In this document: piece after piece, positions 45,607-57,915 of the stretch | Position numbering within the stretch: position 1 is the stretch's first letter | How the letters are laid out: each line of letters begins with the position of its first letter | Origin: Carettochelys insculpta | Taxonomy: Eukaryota > Chordata > Testudines > Carettochelyidae | Direction of reading: 5' to 3' | NCBI RefSeq assembly: GCF_033958435.1 | Contig: NC_134161.1 | Coordinates: forward strand, 15,686,001-15,750,000 | DNA: 64,000 nt | Program-made: the position numbers and the translations under genes | Notes under the pieces: generated by a model | Told to the model about the DNA's origin: nothing | Seen by the model: only the letters and a program-made list of their open reading frames with translations | Databases searched by the model: none

Positions 45607-45870
45607 CAGGTTGCACCACCCTGGTCCAGCACCACCCTGACCAGTCCTGAAGGAGGAAATTTGCCAGACCAGGGGAGGTCCTCAGCCTGCCTTTCCTCCC
45701 TGCCACTGGCTCTGCTTCCACCCACACTGGTCCCATGCCCCCAGACCCCGCTAACTCCAGTCCCAACAGCTTCTTTACCACTGCTGGTCTTCCTCCCACT
45801 AGCCTCCCAGCCTAGGGCTCTCTGATCCAGGAACATGCATGGTCCTGCCAGACCAGAGAATCTCAGCCTG
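45607..45870. mobile_element. hAT-like MITE, diverged
   Basis: caggttgcaccaccctggtcc at the left and the complement of gaccagagaatctcagcctg at the right form imperfect CAGG-type inverted ends. The interior is C-rich with no coding potential. It resembles the 41290-41573 family in its ends. Confidence 0.65.
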
Positions 45871-46819
45871 GTGATGTAAAACCTATGCAACAGCCCACCT
45901 TTTCCTCCAGTTAAAATGTAGGCACATTCAGGGCATCCAACATACAACAGAGCTTGGGACTGCAAAGCTGTGGCAGGACAGTGATCAGCAGACCTAAAAC
46001 TAGGGCTAGGGTACTGGTCCAGGGCAGCTCCTCTGAGAGCAGACTGCCACCCAATGCATAGACAATAAGCACGGGCTTAGACAGCAGGGCAAGATGGTTA
46101 TTCCGTCACAGGCTTTTCTGACTGTCACTCTCTGAATTTCCAATGTGGTAATGTTTTTTTTTGTTTGTTTGTTTTATTTTCTCTTTGTGCCGTGCCTAAG
46201 GTTACTTTAACATATCTCTTGAGGGACTGTTTTATTTTTCCTCCTGTGCAGCACATTAGCTTGTTTTCTATCTGGGAAGCACCAGAGGCCTAGGCATTTA
46301 ATTTCACAAGAGGTAATACTCCAGGCCTGTGCTGCAAGGAGGCAGGCAATAAATATCCTACGGTAAGTGTACTCATACACCTTTCCCAACTGGTAGCTTA
46401 AAACAGAGCAGATGGTGACATTTAAGCCCTTTTTGCATGGCTGATCAAATTACTCACAGTGACTTGGAAAGCAGTGCTGGGATTCCATGCAGGTATCAAA
46501 GCAAGTGGAAGACTCGGAAGTTCAGATCTCTTGCCTGCGTGACTAATAGACAAAAATATTTCTAAAAGGTCTAATATCTAATTCAAAATTTCCCTTTCTC
46601 CTCTTTGAAGCGACTTAGCAGACCCAGTTGGATACTGATGTTGCTACTGTAAGCACTGTTATGCAAATAGCTGCCATCTTTCAAGCCAAGTAAGGCTTAA
46701 ATAGGCCAACGCTTAGATGACAGAGCAAAGACATGTAACGTGGGGCCTTCCCCTGCATTAGTGTCAAAGCTGAGGAGTCCTGTCTGTTGGATTAGATCAG
46801 CTTAATTTTGATATCCAGA
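45871..46819. other. KIRREL3 intron, nothing recognised
   Basis: A T-rich stretch lies at 46152-46182; otherwise unique sequence. Confidence 0.35.
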
Positions 46820-48260
46820 AAGATAAAGGATCAAACGATCAGTTTGTAAGTATCTAGAAGAAAATAAGGTGATAAGTAATAGTCAACATGGATCTGTCAA
46901 GAACAAACCATGTCAAAAGAACATAACATCCTTCTTTGCCAGGGAAACAAGCCTGGTAGGCAGGGGGTTGCAGTAGATGTGATATACCTTGATCTCCACA
47001 AGGCTTTTGGTATTGCTAGCTTGACCTTCTCCTAGACAGACTAGAGAAATGTACCTGAGATGGACCTGTTATAAGGTGGCAGCACAAGTGACTGGGAAAG
47101 CATACCCAAAGTAGCTGTCAGTCAGAGTAGGAGGGCATGGGGAGTGTGGCTCTGCATGAAGCTGTCTGGGGCCAGTGGTGTTAAGTATCTTCATCAATGA
47201 TTTAGATCGGGGTGGGCAATATTTCTGATGGGGGGGGGCCAATCCACAAGTTTGATATGTAGTCAAGGGCCACACTCTTTCATGATACTAGGGGAGGAGG
47301 TGCAGGGTCTGGGGATGGAGGTTGGCTGCAGATGGGAGCTTGAGGCAAGGGACTGGGGTGCAAGGGGGGGTGGGATCTAGGAGGGAGTTTGAGTAAAGGA
47401 TGAGGGTGTGACCTGGGCAGGGGACTTGGGTGCTGGAGGGGATGCAGAGGTTTGGGTTGTGGCCTGGGGTGGGGGTTGGGGGCAGGGTCTGGTAGGGGGC
47501 ATGAGTGCAGGAGCGAGGGGTGGGAAGAGCTGGAGTGCCAGAGGCATGATCTGGCTGGGACCCTTATCTGAGCAGCTCCAGGGCGGCAGACCAGCAGGGT
47601 CCCTGCTGTCTATGCCCAAGCAGGCTGCTCAGAGCACCTGGCTATGGAGCCATTTGCATCTGTGAACAGCTCTGAGCCTGCGGACAGTGGGGGAGAGGGG
47701 TACTTCCAGCACGGCCTGTTATTCAGACAGGCTGTTCCCATTGGCTGGAAACCAGCCAATGGGACCTGCAAGATTTTGCTGGGGGTGGGGCAGTGCAGGA
47801 AGCCTCTCCCTTCTTCCCTCAGGTTCACAGCTTGTTCACCAGCAAACAGGAGCTTGCAGCCAGCTTTTCGGAGTAGTGTTCCATGGCAGAACAAGCAGAA
47901 AGCCTGACTGAAGCTCCTGCTGTGCCTGTGGGCTGGATCCAGCAGCTTGGCAGGCTGGATTTGGGCCACAGACCAAATTTGACCCAGCCCTGTTTCAGAT
48001 AATCACCTGGAAAGTATACGTATAAAGTTAGCAGAGGATGCCAAGCTGGGAAGGATTGCAAGCCCTTTAGAGGACAGAGAGGGAACTGAAAGTGATCTGG
48101 ACAGATTGGAAAAATGCTCTGAAATAAATGGGATGAAATTCAGTAAGGAGAAATGCAAAGGACTCGACTTGGGAAAGAACAACCCTTTGCACACATACAA
48201 AATGGGAAATGACTGCCTAGCAAGGAGTACAGCAGAGAGCGACCTGGGAGCAAACGAGAT
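46820..48260 (+). mobile_element. CR1-type LINE reverse-transcriptase fragment, interrupted by a hAT-like element
   Basis: gtcaacatggatctgtcaag and ataccttgatctccacaaggc encode HGSVK and the YLDL(F)KAF-like block. atcttcatcaatgatttagat encodes the FINDLD block; after the insert, aatcacctggaaagtatacg and ttagcagaggatgccaagctggg encode KLAEDAKLG (FADDTKLG position). ggagaaatgcaaaggactcgacttggg encodes EKCKGLDLG. Frameshifts and substitutions inactivate it. Confidence 0.87.
47208..47992. mobile_element. hAT-like element with G-rich internal repeats, inserted in CR1
   Basis: The ends are cggggtgggcaa and the inverted gacccagccctg. The 8-bp flanks atttagat (47200-47207) and tttcagat (47993-48000) agree at 6 of 8 and rejoin the CR1 frame when the insert is skipped. 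The interior has degenerate ggtctgggggtgcagg-type minisatellite repeats. It is related to 59195-60030 and to the end fragment at 61520-61622. Confidence 0.8.
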
Positions 48261-51200
48261 CCTTTTGTTCGAAATGTTTAGCAGGAAGGGAGCAAAATTT
48301 TCCAGCCAGCTTGACTTCTCAGCTCTTAGTTCATTGTTTTCACTCACCAGCCTCAATCATCTGCTTGCTGTGCACTCCCAGCTTCACCTCTGCGACTCTC
48401 ATGCTCTTGCCAGGTTAGCGTTCTTGCTTCTCCTTTCGTGAGGTGTTAGAAACCTTTCCCTCCCAGCATTTGTAGTGTTAATACTCGGTTTATTAGAAGG
48501 TTTTCCGAGCCTACTGGCACTCCCCGCTCCCCCAGCACTCTGCTCCTATGGTGTAACGTGTCCTGGGTATCTGAGATAACCGTGCACAGTGGCAGCAGCT
48601 GCTGCTGCTGCTTACAATGTAGTGCACAATCAAAGTTGCACTAGGTGGCATCTGGCTCTCAGGCGAGGTAATTGAAAGACACAGAGGCAGACAGGAGGAT
48701 AATGAGAGAGGGTGTGTGCTATTGCCAACCACCCAGCTATTACCTACTCTGGTCTGTTCTCTCCCTGTTTGCACCACTCTTTCCCATGACTGCCAGTTCC
48801 ATGGAGTGCTGTAAATAACAGTGTTTCAGTCTGCTTCTCTTTTCTGGGTTATCTGAAATATTGATGCAGGCGTATGTTTGAAAGTGCACCAGGCCTTATT
48901 TGGGGCTCTAAGAAATGGGCTCATCTGGTTGGCTGTAGGGGGGCCCAGTCATTATTGGGTCCATAAATGAAGCCACACCTGGAAACCCAGCCACGAGGTC
49001 CTTCTATCCCAAGTACGATTGCTAGAGGAGAGGGGTTTAGTAGTGAACTCTTTCCACCCTCGGTCTGCCTGATGGGATCTGACGTGGGGTGACGCAGAGC
49101 AGCTGAAACTCGGTGGGTCCATAGCCTCTGCCAGAGGAGAAAGGTGGTAAGAAGTGCACAGAGCATGCAGAGCCTCACGCAGCTGCCAGTGTTGCTCCAG
49201 GGCCTGGTGTTTCGGATCCCCCTCCCCTTCAGGCAGCTCATTCAGACAGTGGCCTGAGGGACATCAGGCTTGCTTTTGCCTGCTGTGCAGCTGGCTCAGA
49301 GCACATGGAGCTATCCGTCCTTGCACCCGCCAGCACGTCCCATGGACAAAGCATTGCTGGGCTGGGCTGGGCTGCTCCCCAGTCAGGGCGTTTCATTCCG
49401 ACCATCACCTCTTCTCATGTAAGGTCAGATTCTGCTGCTCCTGCTTCTGCCGAGTCGCTCCTGTCTGAGTCACTGGGGTTACCCAAGCAGCAGGGGGAGC
49501 AACTGGCCCCTGAATGAGAACCCAGAAGAAGCGAGGAAGGACTGGGGACTACCAGCCCCACCACCTACAGACACCAAAGGTCCATCCAGTGGCCTGCCAG
49601 ACCTAGCCCTTACAAAGCAGCCAGGGGGTCACAGAGATGCCACTGGAGGGCATTTGTGTTCCTGCTGTGGGTTGCTGCCGTTCAGCCGGTGCGCCCCAGC
49701 TGTAGGCAGGCATATTCAGAGTCTGGAAGGGTTGTACATCGATGCTGCACACTCTTGATGGCAGCCTGCGGGTAGGTATACCCATGCACCACAGCGAGCT
49801 GCAGGCCACAGCCAGGTGGTAGCATGTAGTTGTGTGCTCCCACAGCAGCAAGAGGCTGTGGCAGCTCCCAGGCAGGAGCCTCGTCTCTTTTCCCACTGTC
49901 AGAGCATTCCCCTGGGGTGGAGCTGGCTGAGGTGCTGCTTGGGCATGTAGAGAGCCATGTAGGGTACGTACACGGGGGGCTCTGGCAGGTCTGTGCTCAT
50001 CTAACAGTGCCTCACAACCCTGTGCTGGGGCAGGGTGCGGCATGTAGGATACGTGTTCCCCATGCCCCCTCCCCACAACAGCATGTGTCCAGGAGACGTA
50101 GCCTTTGAGGAGTTGATAGATAAGTTACCACTGACGGGCTCAACTTAGTTCCTGGGGACTATGGGCAGGGGCCCTTGGTGGTCATGCACCGCCAATGTTA
50201 AAAGCTGCCCAGTAGAAGCCAACAGCTCATACTGGTCCCCAGTAATGCAACTCCTCCTGCCTGCCAGAAGGAAGAGGTCCAGCATGGTGGGGGCTGGTTC
50301 AAACTCCAACCCTTCCGTGTGGGTGACAGCCTTTGCAGAGGCAGAAGTTCACCCAGAAGTCGCTCCACCAGTGTTCTCATCACACGCGAGCCACTTTGGT
50401 GGCAGCAGTGGCCCTGTGGAGCAAGCGCCATGCTCCCAGCCCCAGTCCTTCATCTCTGCTCAGGGGCCTCTTTCTCTCCAGGCTCTGGCTCGTCCTAAAG
50501 TGTTGTGGGGTCTCACAAGGGCTCCGCAGCCCAGCCTAGAGCTCAGACTCTGCAGGACCTGTGGCCTTGCCGTGGCACATGCTTCCTTCTGCAAGCCATG
50601 CAGTCCCTGCCCTTGCCTCTCCACCCTCCAGTTGGAGTACCACTGGCGGCAGGGGGCAGGGAGGTGATTTCCAGCCAACCCACCTGTGCATGGTGGGGAA
50701 GCCTGTTGCTCCTTTCACTTCTCGGTCAGGCATCTGGGAGACAGGCCATCCCTCACAGCACCACTGCTGGTCTGTGCAGCTGGGGCGCCTTGTGCAGTAG
50801 GCAGTTCTGTTCACAAGTCAGGGTGTCAAAAGCTGTTGGGTGGGACAGTGACCGATAACGCCCACATGTCATTTAATTGCGTCTTTCTAAACAATAATGA
50901 TTGAAACAGAAATGCCATCTTCCTGCCCCTTAATCTCCACCTCCGCTCTTACTCCCACCGGAAGACTGATGCTTTTCAAATCACAATGACAATTCCACGC
51001 TCCACTCCCATAAAAGGAACCCTGTTGTCTCTGTTTCTAAAGAAACGGCATTCCCTCTGTAAGTCACTTGCTCCTTATTGCTGTCCCTGCTCCTCTGGAG
51101 TAATGAAAATCTGCTGTGGCTGTTGGCTCCCTGTCACTGACTGAAGCCAGGCAAGCTCCTCTAATGCACGACAGTCAGTCACTTCCGCCTTCTTTCTCTT

Positions 51201-51470
51201 TGCTCATTTATCTGCATTCAAGGTGTTTTGCTTTGTGGTGTTTAACAAGTGTGGCTGTTCACATTTTCCCTTAAGCTCTCAACCTGCAGAGAGGAAGTAT
51301 GGTCCCGTGATTCCGGCACCCATCTAAATCTCAAGCAACCTAGGATCAAATCTCTGTCATGAAGTGATGGAGTAAAATAGGTGTACCTAAAAGTTCCCCC
51401 TCTCCTCCAATCAGAAGCCTGTTGTGCTAGGCACTGGGTCAGTACGTGGCAGGAGGTGGTCACCATCCCA
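48261..51470. other. KIRREL3 intron; GC-rich ORF-dense stretch 49150-50860
   Basis: The 49150-50860 part is markedly more GC-rich than its surroundings and full of overlapping short frames on both strands. On the minus strand, PPVYVPYMALYMPKQHL (near 49910-49980) and NYMLPPGCGLQLAVVHGYTY (near 49770-49830) look protein-like, but they are in different frames and surrounded by stops. I cannot identify them. No intact gene is supported. Confidence 0.35.
48638..48654 (+). promoter_or_regulatory. CTCF-like motif
   Basis: gcactaggtggcatctg fits the CTCF core (C-A-C-T-A-G-G-T-G-G-C-A). It has the same orientation as the 30662 motif and lies just after a (GCT)n run, outside recognised repeats. Confidence 0.45.
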
Positions 51471-51600
51471 AACAGCGGGAGGAGGAAAGTAGGTGAAGGG
51501 ACTTGCTGAAGGTGACACAACAGATCAAAAGCAAAGCTGGATCTAAAGCAGGTGTTGGAGGGTAGCACCCTGGGTCCTCTCTCACCCTGCTTCTTCCTCC
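51471..51600 (+). repeat. MIR-like SINE fragment
   Basis: gaagggacttgctgaaggtgac, acaacag and aaagctggatctaaa follow the MIR core layout (acttgcccaaggtcacacag, then agctgggatt). Confidence 0.65.
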
Positions 51601-51720
51601 TACCGTTTTACTGCTCTGCCTCCTCCCAAGATGGCTGCTAGACCACTTCCACCTTGGCTCAAATGCAGCTTATGGTTTGGTTTGGTTTTTCACAAAGTGA
51701 AGGCCACTGTGAGCTTATAA

Positions 51721-51936
51721 CAGCAACGAAGGGTCCTGCAGCACCTTATAGACTAACAGAAAAGTTTTGAGCATGAGCTTTCGTGAGCACAGACTCACTT
51801 CATCAGATGCATATGATGAAGTGAGTCTGTGCTCACGAAAGCTCATGCTCAAAACTTTTCTGTTAGTCTATAAGGTGCCGCAGGACCCTTCGTTGCTGTT
51901 ACAGATCCAGACTAACACAGCTACCCCTCCAATACT
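51721..51936 (-). mobile_element. Snapback retroposon, nearly perfect palindrome
   Basis: Arms of about 90 bp: cagcaacgaagggtcctgca...agactcacttcatcagatgc and the exact inverse, with only one or two mismatches (for example cagcacc against ggtgccg). The loop is a few bases at 51806-51813. The inverted head agactaacacagctacccctc is at the right end, so the element is on the minus strand. A perfect 13-bp direct repeat, tgtgagcttataa, flanks it (51708-51720 and 51937-51949). The minus-strand hammerhead-like core has CTGATGA at 51800-51806 and GAAA at 51779-51782. Confidence 0.95.
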
Positions 51937-51949
51937 TGTGAGCTTATAA

Positions 51950-54900
51950 GTCATTGTCCACAAGCATCTGCACAAATCAAGTCTGCCTCGTGCAAGTGTA
52001 ACCCGTAGGCCCTGAGACCACTGACAACCAAGCCTTAGCTGAGAGCCAGTTGTGTTTTAGCTCATGTCATAGAGTTGGTCGGCTTTATACAAGCATTTGT
52101 GAAAAGCTAGTGCAAAAGGGAACAATGAAGATGGAGAATCAGAATTCAGGCTGTCATTCGCTGATAGGTTCATGAATAATTGTTCCTTCCATTCACCCAG
52201 TCTGAAGAATTTATAGATCTTTTTCTGAAAGGGTTGAGGCATTTTTTTCACTAAGCTGAATTTTGAACTGCATTCTAGGAACTAGAAAGAATTTAATGAT
52301 GCACTTGCTCCTGTTGGTAGAAGACTTTATTCTTCCATTTGCTTCAGGCACTTGGAATTTCAACAGTAGTAGAAAGTTCTGCTGGTTTTGTTTTATAGGA
52401 ATTATTTTCCTTAAGCAGATGGAAGAACACCAACACAGGAAGCAGTTCTTAGAATGACATTACTATATAAATAGCTCTGCTGAGAAGTGTGCAATGCCTA
52501 CAGGTGGGATAAGATGAAACTCTTAGATCAAGAGCCTCTCCAACACTTTGAGACCAAAACTCTTCCCACAATAGCAAGTTGACCCATTCTGACAACTGTA
52601 TTCAGCAGAAGGGCAGCTTGTGAATGCAGATACCACGCAGGCTTAATGCTGGAAACTTGCCAAGCAGCATAGTTAGCATTGTATTTGCATGTTGATTTGC
52701 ATATTTTTAATAATAAACAAATGCACAAAATCCTAATATTGGCTTCTGCTTGCATCTTTCCAGCTAGATGAATAGAAATGGATGGTTGTTCAAATTTTCT
52801 CTGGAGTCAGATTGGCTCCCAACTGTGCTGGCCAAATTTAAGCTTTCGTTTATTTATTTAAAAGTTTCCCAGCCGTTTTGGCTGTGAATAAAATCTTCTT
52901 AATGTGGAATTGGAGCAGAACTGCTAATTAGTTTTCTGCCATTCCAGAGGCTTTTATAGCTCCCTCTCTCCTACCCTCTGCCTGTGGCACACATCTGTTT
53001 AATCTCTTGGGGACTGAAATACTGTAGTCTGCTGCAGTTTCGGGGCTCAGTATATGTAGGAGTATCTGGGAGAAACATATATGCCCTGTGATAAACAGGA
53101 GGTCATACCACATGATCTGCTGCTTTCTTGTGACAAACTATGACACTATGAAACCCCCTTTCCAGACATCAGTGGTAAAAGTGCCCACATCCCATCGGCA
53201 ATACCTCTTCCTTGGTTGCATCCATGGGTGCAGAGAAGGACTCTTGGACATAAAGCCCCTGTATAAAGAAGCAGAATGCTTTAGAAATGGCAGTGTGGTC
53301 TGCAAGATTGATTGTCCATCCTGAAAGACTTGGGCCTGGGTCCTCTGTAGGCGTAAATTTGGTTAGCTCCATCATCTTCAATATAGAAAGAGTGTAAGTG
53401 TCTGAACTGACTGCAGAGGAGCTACCCTGATTTGCACCAGTTGATATCCTGCCCCCAAGCAAAGGAGACTCTGACACTGTTTAGAAGCTCTCTCAACATA
53501 AGGAGCTTTGAAAGCATCAGTTTGAAAGTGGGATTTTACTTTGAAGTGTTGTTGTTTAACAACCCACGGATTTTTAAAGCGCTGTTGGACTCCAACTGTC
53601 CTTTGTACCCCTCGACAAACTCCCTTGATAGCTCGGGGCTGCCTAGAGTATCAGGTTTTAGGGCTTGTCTCCAGGTTACATTTTAACTGTCCTGAGTAGA
53701 TCCTGCTGGTGTACCCACTCTGCACAAGCCTGAATGGTAGCTATGCAAAGCATTCTGATCCCCGGGAGTCCTCGGTCCTCTATTTCCTAGGCAGGGTTAG
53801 GCTGTGCTCCATGACAGACTTAACAAAAAGAGGAGCTTCCAAACATGAGGACACTTTTTTCGATGTTTTTAGAACCTGCTGGCCTCTCTGTTTTCTCTGT
53901 GCTCCCAGAACTTTGTCCACCCTATAGCCTCTAGAGTTGCTACCACTGGTGCAGTGTGGCCCAGGCCTGTAAGTCTACATGCAGCCAGCCTGAAGAACTA
54001 GCTCAGAGAGGTGTGAGCTTCCCTGTTCATTTCAGGGTGGGGTCTTAACTCTGGAGCTTAGTGATCACAGTATAAATGGCAACACCATTAAACTTCTTCC
54101 ACTTCTGGTGGCTTGAACAGAAACATTCTGCTGAACTGAGATCCTGGAGACTGGGGAGAATGAGAACTTGTCTCTTCCTTACACACCCATCACACATTGC
54201 CTGTGTCTGATCCTGGCGTTCACTAGTAAGGAAAAGAATCAGCCCTACCCTTTGCTGCACTAACTGGTGTTGCACCTTGTCTGAGAAGTCTGCTGGCACA
54301 TTTGTGCATTGGCTGTGCTGAAGGCAGCCTTAGCTTAGGCTCCATCCACTGAAGGACTCAGAAACAGGAAATTAATTTACAGAACACTTGTCCCATTGAC
54401 CTCGTTACGGGTCAATTAAAAGCTGTTGCATTGACTGGCTCTATGCTCATAACCTGTGGAGTGACCCCTACACTTTAGTCTGTTTAGAGAGATACAAGTA
54501 AGTCCCCTTCACGCTGTCACTGAATGCCTATGTTGATGACGTTAGTAGGGTGGATGGGACCTTGCATGAAGTTTGGTTTCATGGAACAGTTATCTGCATT
54601 GAACAAAACAGAAGGAGGGAAAAGGCAGGAGCCATATGCTGAATTTTCTCTCTAATTTTCCACGGACGCCAGGCACGCTCTGAAGCAAATCAAGAAACAA
54701 AGGGAAAAATCGTGCTTCATTTCCGATAGCAATTACTAAACGAAGTCTCTGCTTAATGGACATTTTCAGAGGGCATGAACACCACTTTGTGTTTCTGCCT
54801 TCTCATTACAATTCTGGCAGCTCCCAGCTGACAACTTGATAATTCTTGCCGATAAAACAATCTTCTTTGGTTATTGCCGTGCGCCAGCCTATCCCTGCTC

Positions 54901-55528
54901 CACCAAGTTGCCTGGAGAATTGTTGAGATTAAGGACAAGCCATGAAATCACAGTTAGCAGTGGGGAGAGAAGAAAAAAATGACAAAATTATCACTTCCCT
55001 CCTCCCTCTTGTTTCCTCATTTACCCCCTTTTCCCCCCATTAGGTGCCAACAGTGCTTTTTCCATTGACTCTCAAACCCAGAGATGAAGCGGGGGTGGAA
55101 ATACAAACCCCAGAGCTGATTAACATTTCCTATGAAATCAAATTTGCAAAACTTAAATCAGAATAAAAAGTGTGACTAGCAGGATTCAAGGCCAATCTGA
55201 TTGTTAATGAGACTCCTCAGAGAATGATCTGAAATCTCATCAGGTCAGGGAAATGCGATACTGTTGTGCAACAAATCTTCCACTTCGTATCATGGGAGGC
55301 TCAGAAGTAGTCAAAGAAGTTTGTTTCCAAGGCTCCACATCTCATCCATGTGCTCTAAGATATGCTTAGATTAAAGAATTCCCTTGTCCCCGTGCTGCCA
55401 GCACTACAGAGCAGCCAAGTTTCTCTGTCCCTTAGAGAGTCTGGCTTTCTCTTGTAAAGAAGACAAACCAGCTCATGGATGCCTAGGGGAAAAAATCTCA
55501 TCTACAGCAGAGTCATTTGAAAGTGAGG
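51950..55528. other. KIRREL3 intron, mostly unique
   Basis: No exon is recognised. The 54640-55230 part is repeat-free, with blocks such as ttccgatagcaattactaaac and agctgattaacatttccta, and is a candidate conserved noncoding region. Confidence 0.35.
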
Positions 55529-55825
55529 CCAGGTCTATACTTAGACCTTAAAGTCGATTGTAGATAAGCAGTTCCAGCCATGGCAGTTGTGTAGCTGGAA
55601 TTGACTTGTCGATGATCAACTTACCCAGCTGTTCTCACTCGGGGAGGTCAATGGGAGAAACTCTCCTGTCGACCTCCCTTACTCCTCACAAGATTGAGGA
55701 GTACAGGGGTCAACTGCTGACCCCAGATAGCTCGATTTTGCACATCCTATTAGATGCACAAAGTCAAACCCTGGAAAATCGACCCTGACTGGGTTGATCT
55801 GTTGGGTAGCATAGATGTACCCAAG
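55529..55825. mobile_element. MITE-like element with internal TCGA-rich inverted blocks
   Basis: The left end ccaggtctatacttagacc and the inverse of gggtagcatagatgtaccc form weak inverted termini. Inside, tcgattgtagat, cttgtcgatgatcaac, ggaggtcaatgggaga / tcgacctcccttac and gctcgattttgcacatc form short mirrored blocks. Non-coding, family not named. Confidence 0.65.
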
Positions 55826-56019
55826 ACTGTGAGGAACCTCTAGATACCTACACAGACATCAGCAGCCCGAACACATGCACTGCCATGCCAAGGTTAGGAG
55901 CTTTGCCTTTAAAAACACAAGCTCCTACAGCACCAGTGAAATAAAAGTGTCCATTGGTGTGCCCGTACCAAGGTGATGCCTGCCCTAGAAATACCTTGGA
56001 AGTGATGTTACCTGGCTCT

Positions 56020-56530
56020 TGTCTACACACAAAGTTGTAGTGGAGTAGCTAAAGCCTTGTCTACCGAGAAAAACTGCACCAGTATAATCTAAGGTGTGAA
56101 AATAAATCAACTGTATTACAGTGGTATAAACTCCTGTGTGCATGGTCTGATTTTTGTCTTGATGGTGGCTATAATTTCCCTATTTAGCTTGAGTCCTTTG
56201 TGACCAAATTAAAGTTTATCTAAAATAAGCTGTTTCTAAACGGAAATATGAGCAGCCACTGGTTTAACTATATCTGTTTAAAAACTGATTCTAATTCACT
56301 TGATGCAGCTTTCCCCTAGAGACAAGCTAGAGACAATTTTAGAGACAAGCCTAAAATTGGTTTGAAAACCAGTTTTGCTGCAAAACCCTGGTATCATCCC
56401 ACTTAAGTCTGATTTATCTTAATTGCTAACTGAATTAAGCTAAATGGATATAAATTAATTCTGATTTTAAAATGTCCATAAAGACGTTTACTCTGGTTTA
56501 ACCTAAATCAGTTTTGTTACCCTGGCCTAC
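56020..56530. mobile_element. Degraded DNA-transposon-like region
   Basis: gtctacacacaaagttgtag and ccttgtctaccgagaaaaactg at the left resemble TGTCTACAC-type termini. The right side has gtttaacctaaatcag and taccctggcctac. Boundaries and unity are uncertain. Confidence 0.4.
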
Positions 56531-57519
56531 AATTAGGATTTGTGTGTGCTTTTCCCTGTGGGCTCTGGTCCAAAGAGGGCAGTGTTGTATACTCCCTCTA
56601 GTCCTGCTCCATATAAAGTCCAAATAGATACACAATCCAGTTCCTAACCTCATCTCCCTTGGTTCCAATCGATGTTCCTTCAGGTTAGCCAGGCTACTTC
56701 TCTTTACCAAGCAAACCCGCATGAATAATAATGGTTATTATTCCAGGGGGGTTGTAATATTGCGGTGCTGCGGGGCCCCACATGGGGGCGAGGGCCCTTC
56801 TTGTGGTACACGTACATATCACAAAAGACAAATATCACTAGAGGAGAAAGACCAGAATGTCCCTCTCCTTCCCATTGGCCAGGTTCGGTGAATAAATAGG
56901 CAACCAAGAGGCGTGGAGAATGGCAGGCCAAGGTAGCAGCAGAGAGGGGTGCATTGGAATCAGCTGGCAGAAACTAGTCAATGAATGCCAGATGGTGGCA
57001 AAGGTAGGTCTGTTGGAGGGGAAAAGTGCTCTTGACTGAAACTGTGACACTAAGAAACTGTTTGCTGAACATCACCCCTCTCCGTTGCTTCATAGCTATC
57101 GGGTTAGATTTCTCAAATGACAAGTAGCAACTGTCTAGGCACTGTTAACAAATATTTTCAATGCTTTGACTCTGTCTGTCACCCCTAACCTGTTGTCTGC
57201 TGTGATTTGTAAACTGCTCAGAGGACAGATCCTGCACTTGCCCATCTGTAAAGCACCTGGCCAACTTTTGTAACTAAAGCAAGCATCATAATGAACAGCC
57301 AAGCTGATCCTCAAGCATATAGGTTTCTCAAGAATATGGTCCAGCCATCACATGGCAGTCCATAATTGGGCTGCTACAGTCATAAGGGAACCTGGTTCCC
57401 CCAGTCTTCTACCTTGTATAGGCATTTAAAGACTGTTTTCTGATCTGGTAACAATTTATACACACCCCAAACACATTTTGCATAGGTGCAAATGATTGCA
57501 CATGTTGCAGACAGCACCA
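56531..57519. other. KIRREL3 intron, nothing recognised
   Basis: Unique sequence. Confidence 0.35.
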
Positions 57520-57915
57520 TATAAGAAGAGACCTCAGGAGGTCATTGAGTGTAGCCCCCTGCCCAAAGCAAGACCAGCTCCAACTCAGTCATCCCAACCA
57601 GGGCTTTGTCACACCAGGACTTAAAACCCTCAAGGGGTGGAGATGTCACGACCACTGTATGTAACACATTCCAGTGCTTCACCACCCTCCTGATGAAATA
57701 GCTTTTCCTCATATCCAGCCTACACCTCCCACTCTGTAACTTGAGACCATTTCTCCTTGTTCTGCCATCCCTCACTACTGAGAACAGCCTCTCTCCATCC
57801 TCTTTAGAGCCCCCTTCAGGAAGTTGGAAGCTGCTGTCAAATTGCCCCTCACTCTTCTCTTCTGCAAAGTAAATAAGCCCAAATCTCTCAACCGCTCCTT
57901 ACTCAAGGTCTGCTT
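57520..57915 (-). mobile_element. CR1 LINE 3' fragment
   Basis: agaagagacctcaggaggtcattgag, agccccctgcccaaagcaag, ccagtgcttcaccaccctcctgatgaaatag and ttctccttgttctgccatcc form an antisense CR1 C-terminal and 3' UTR stretch. The minus strand encodes RTRRNGLKLQSGRCRLDMRK, the typical CR1 C-terminal segment. The tail itself is missing or eroded. Confidence 0.9.
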
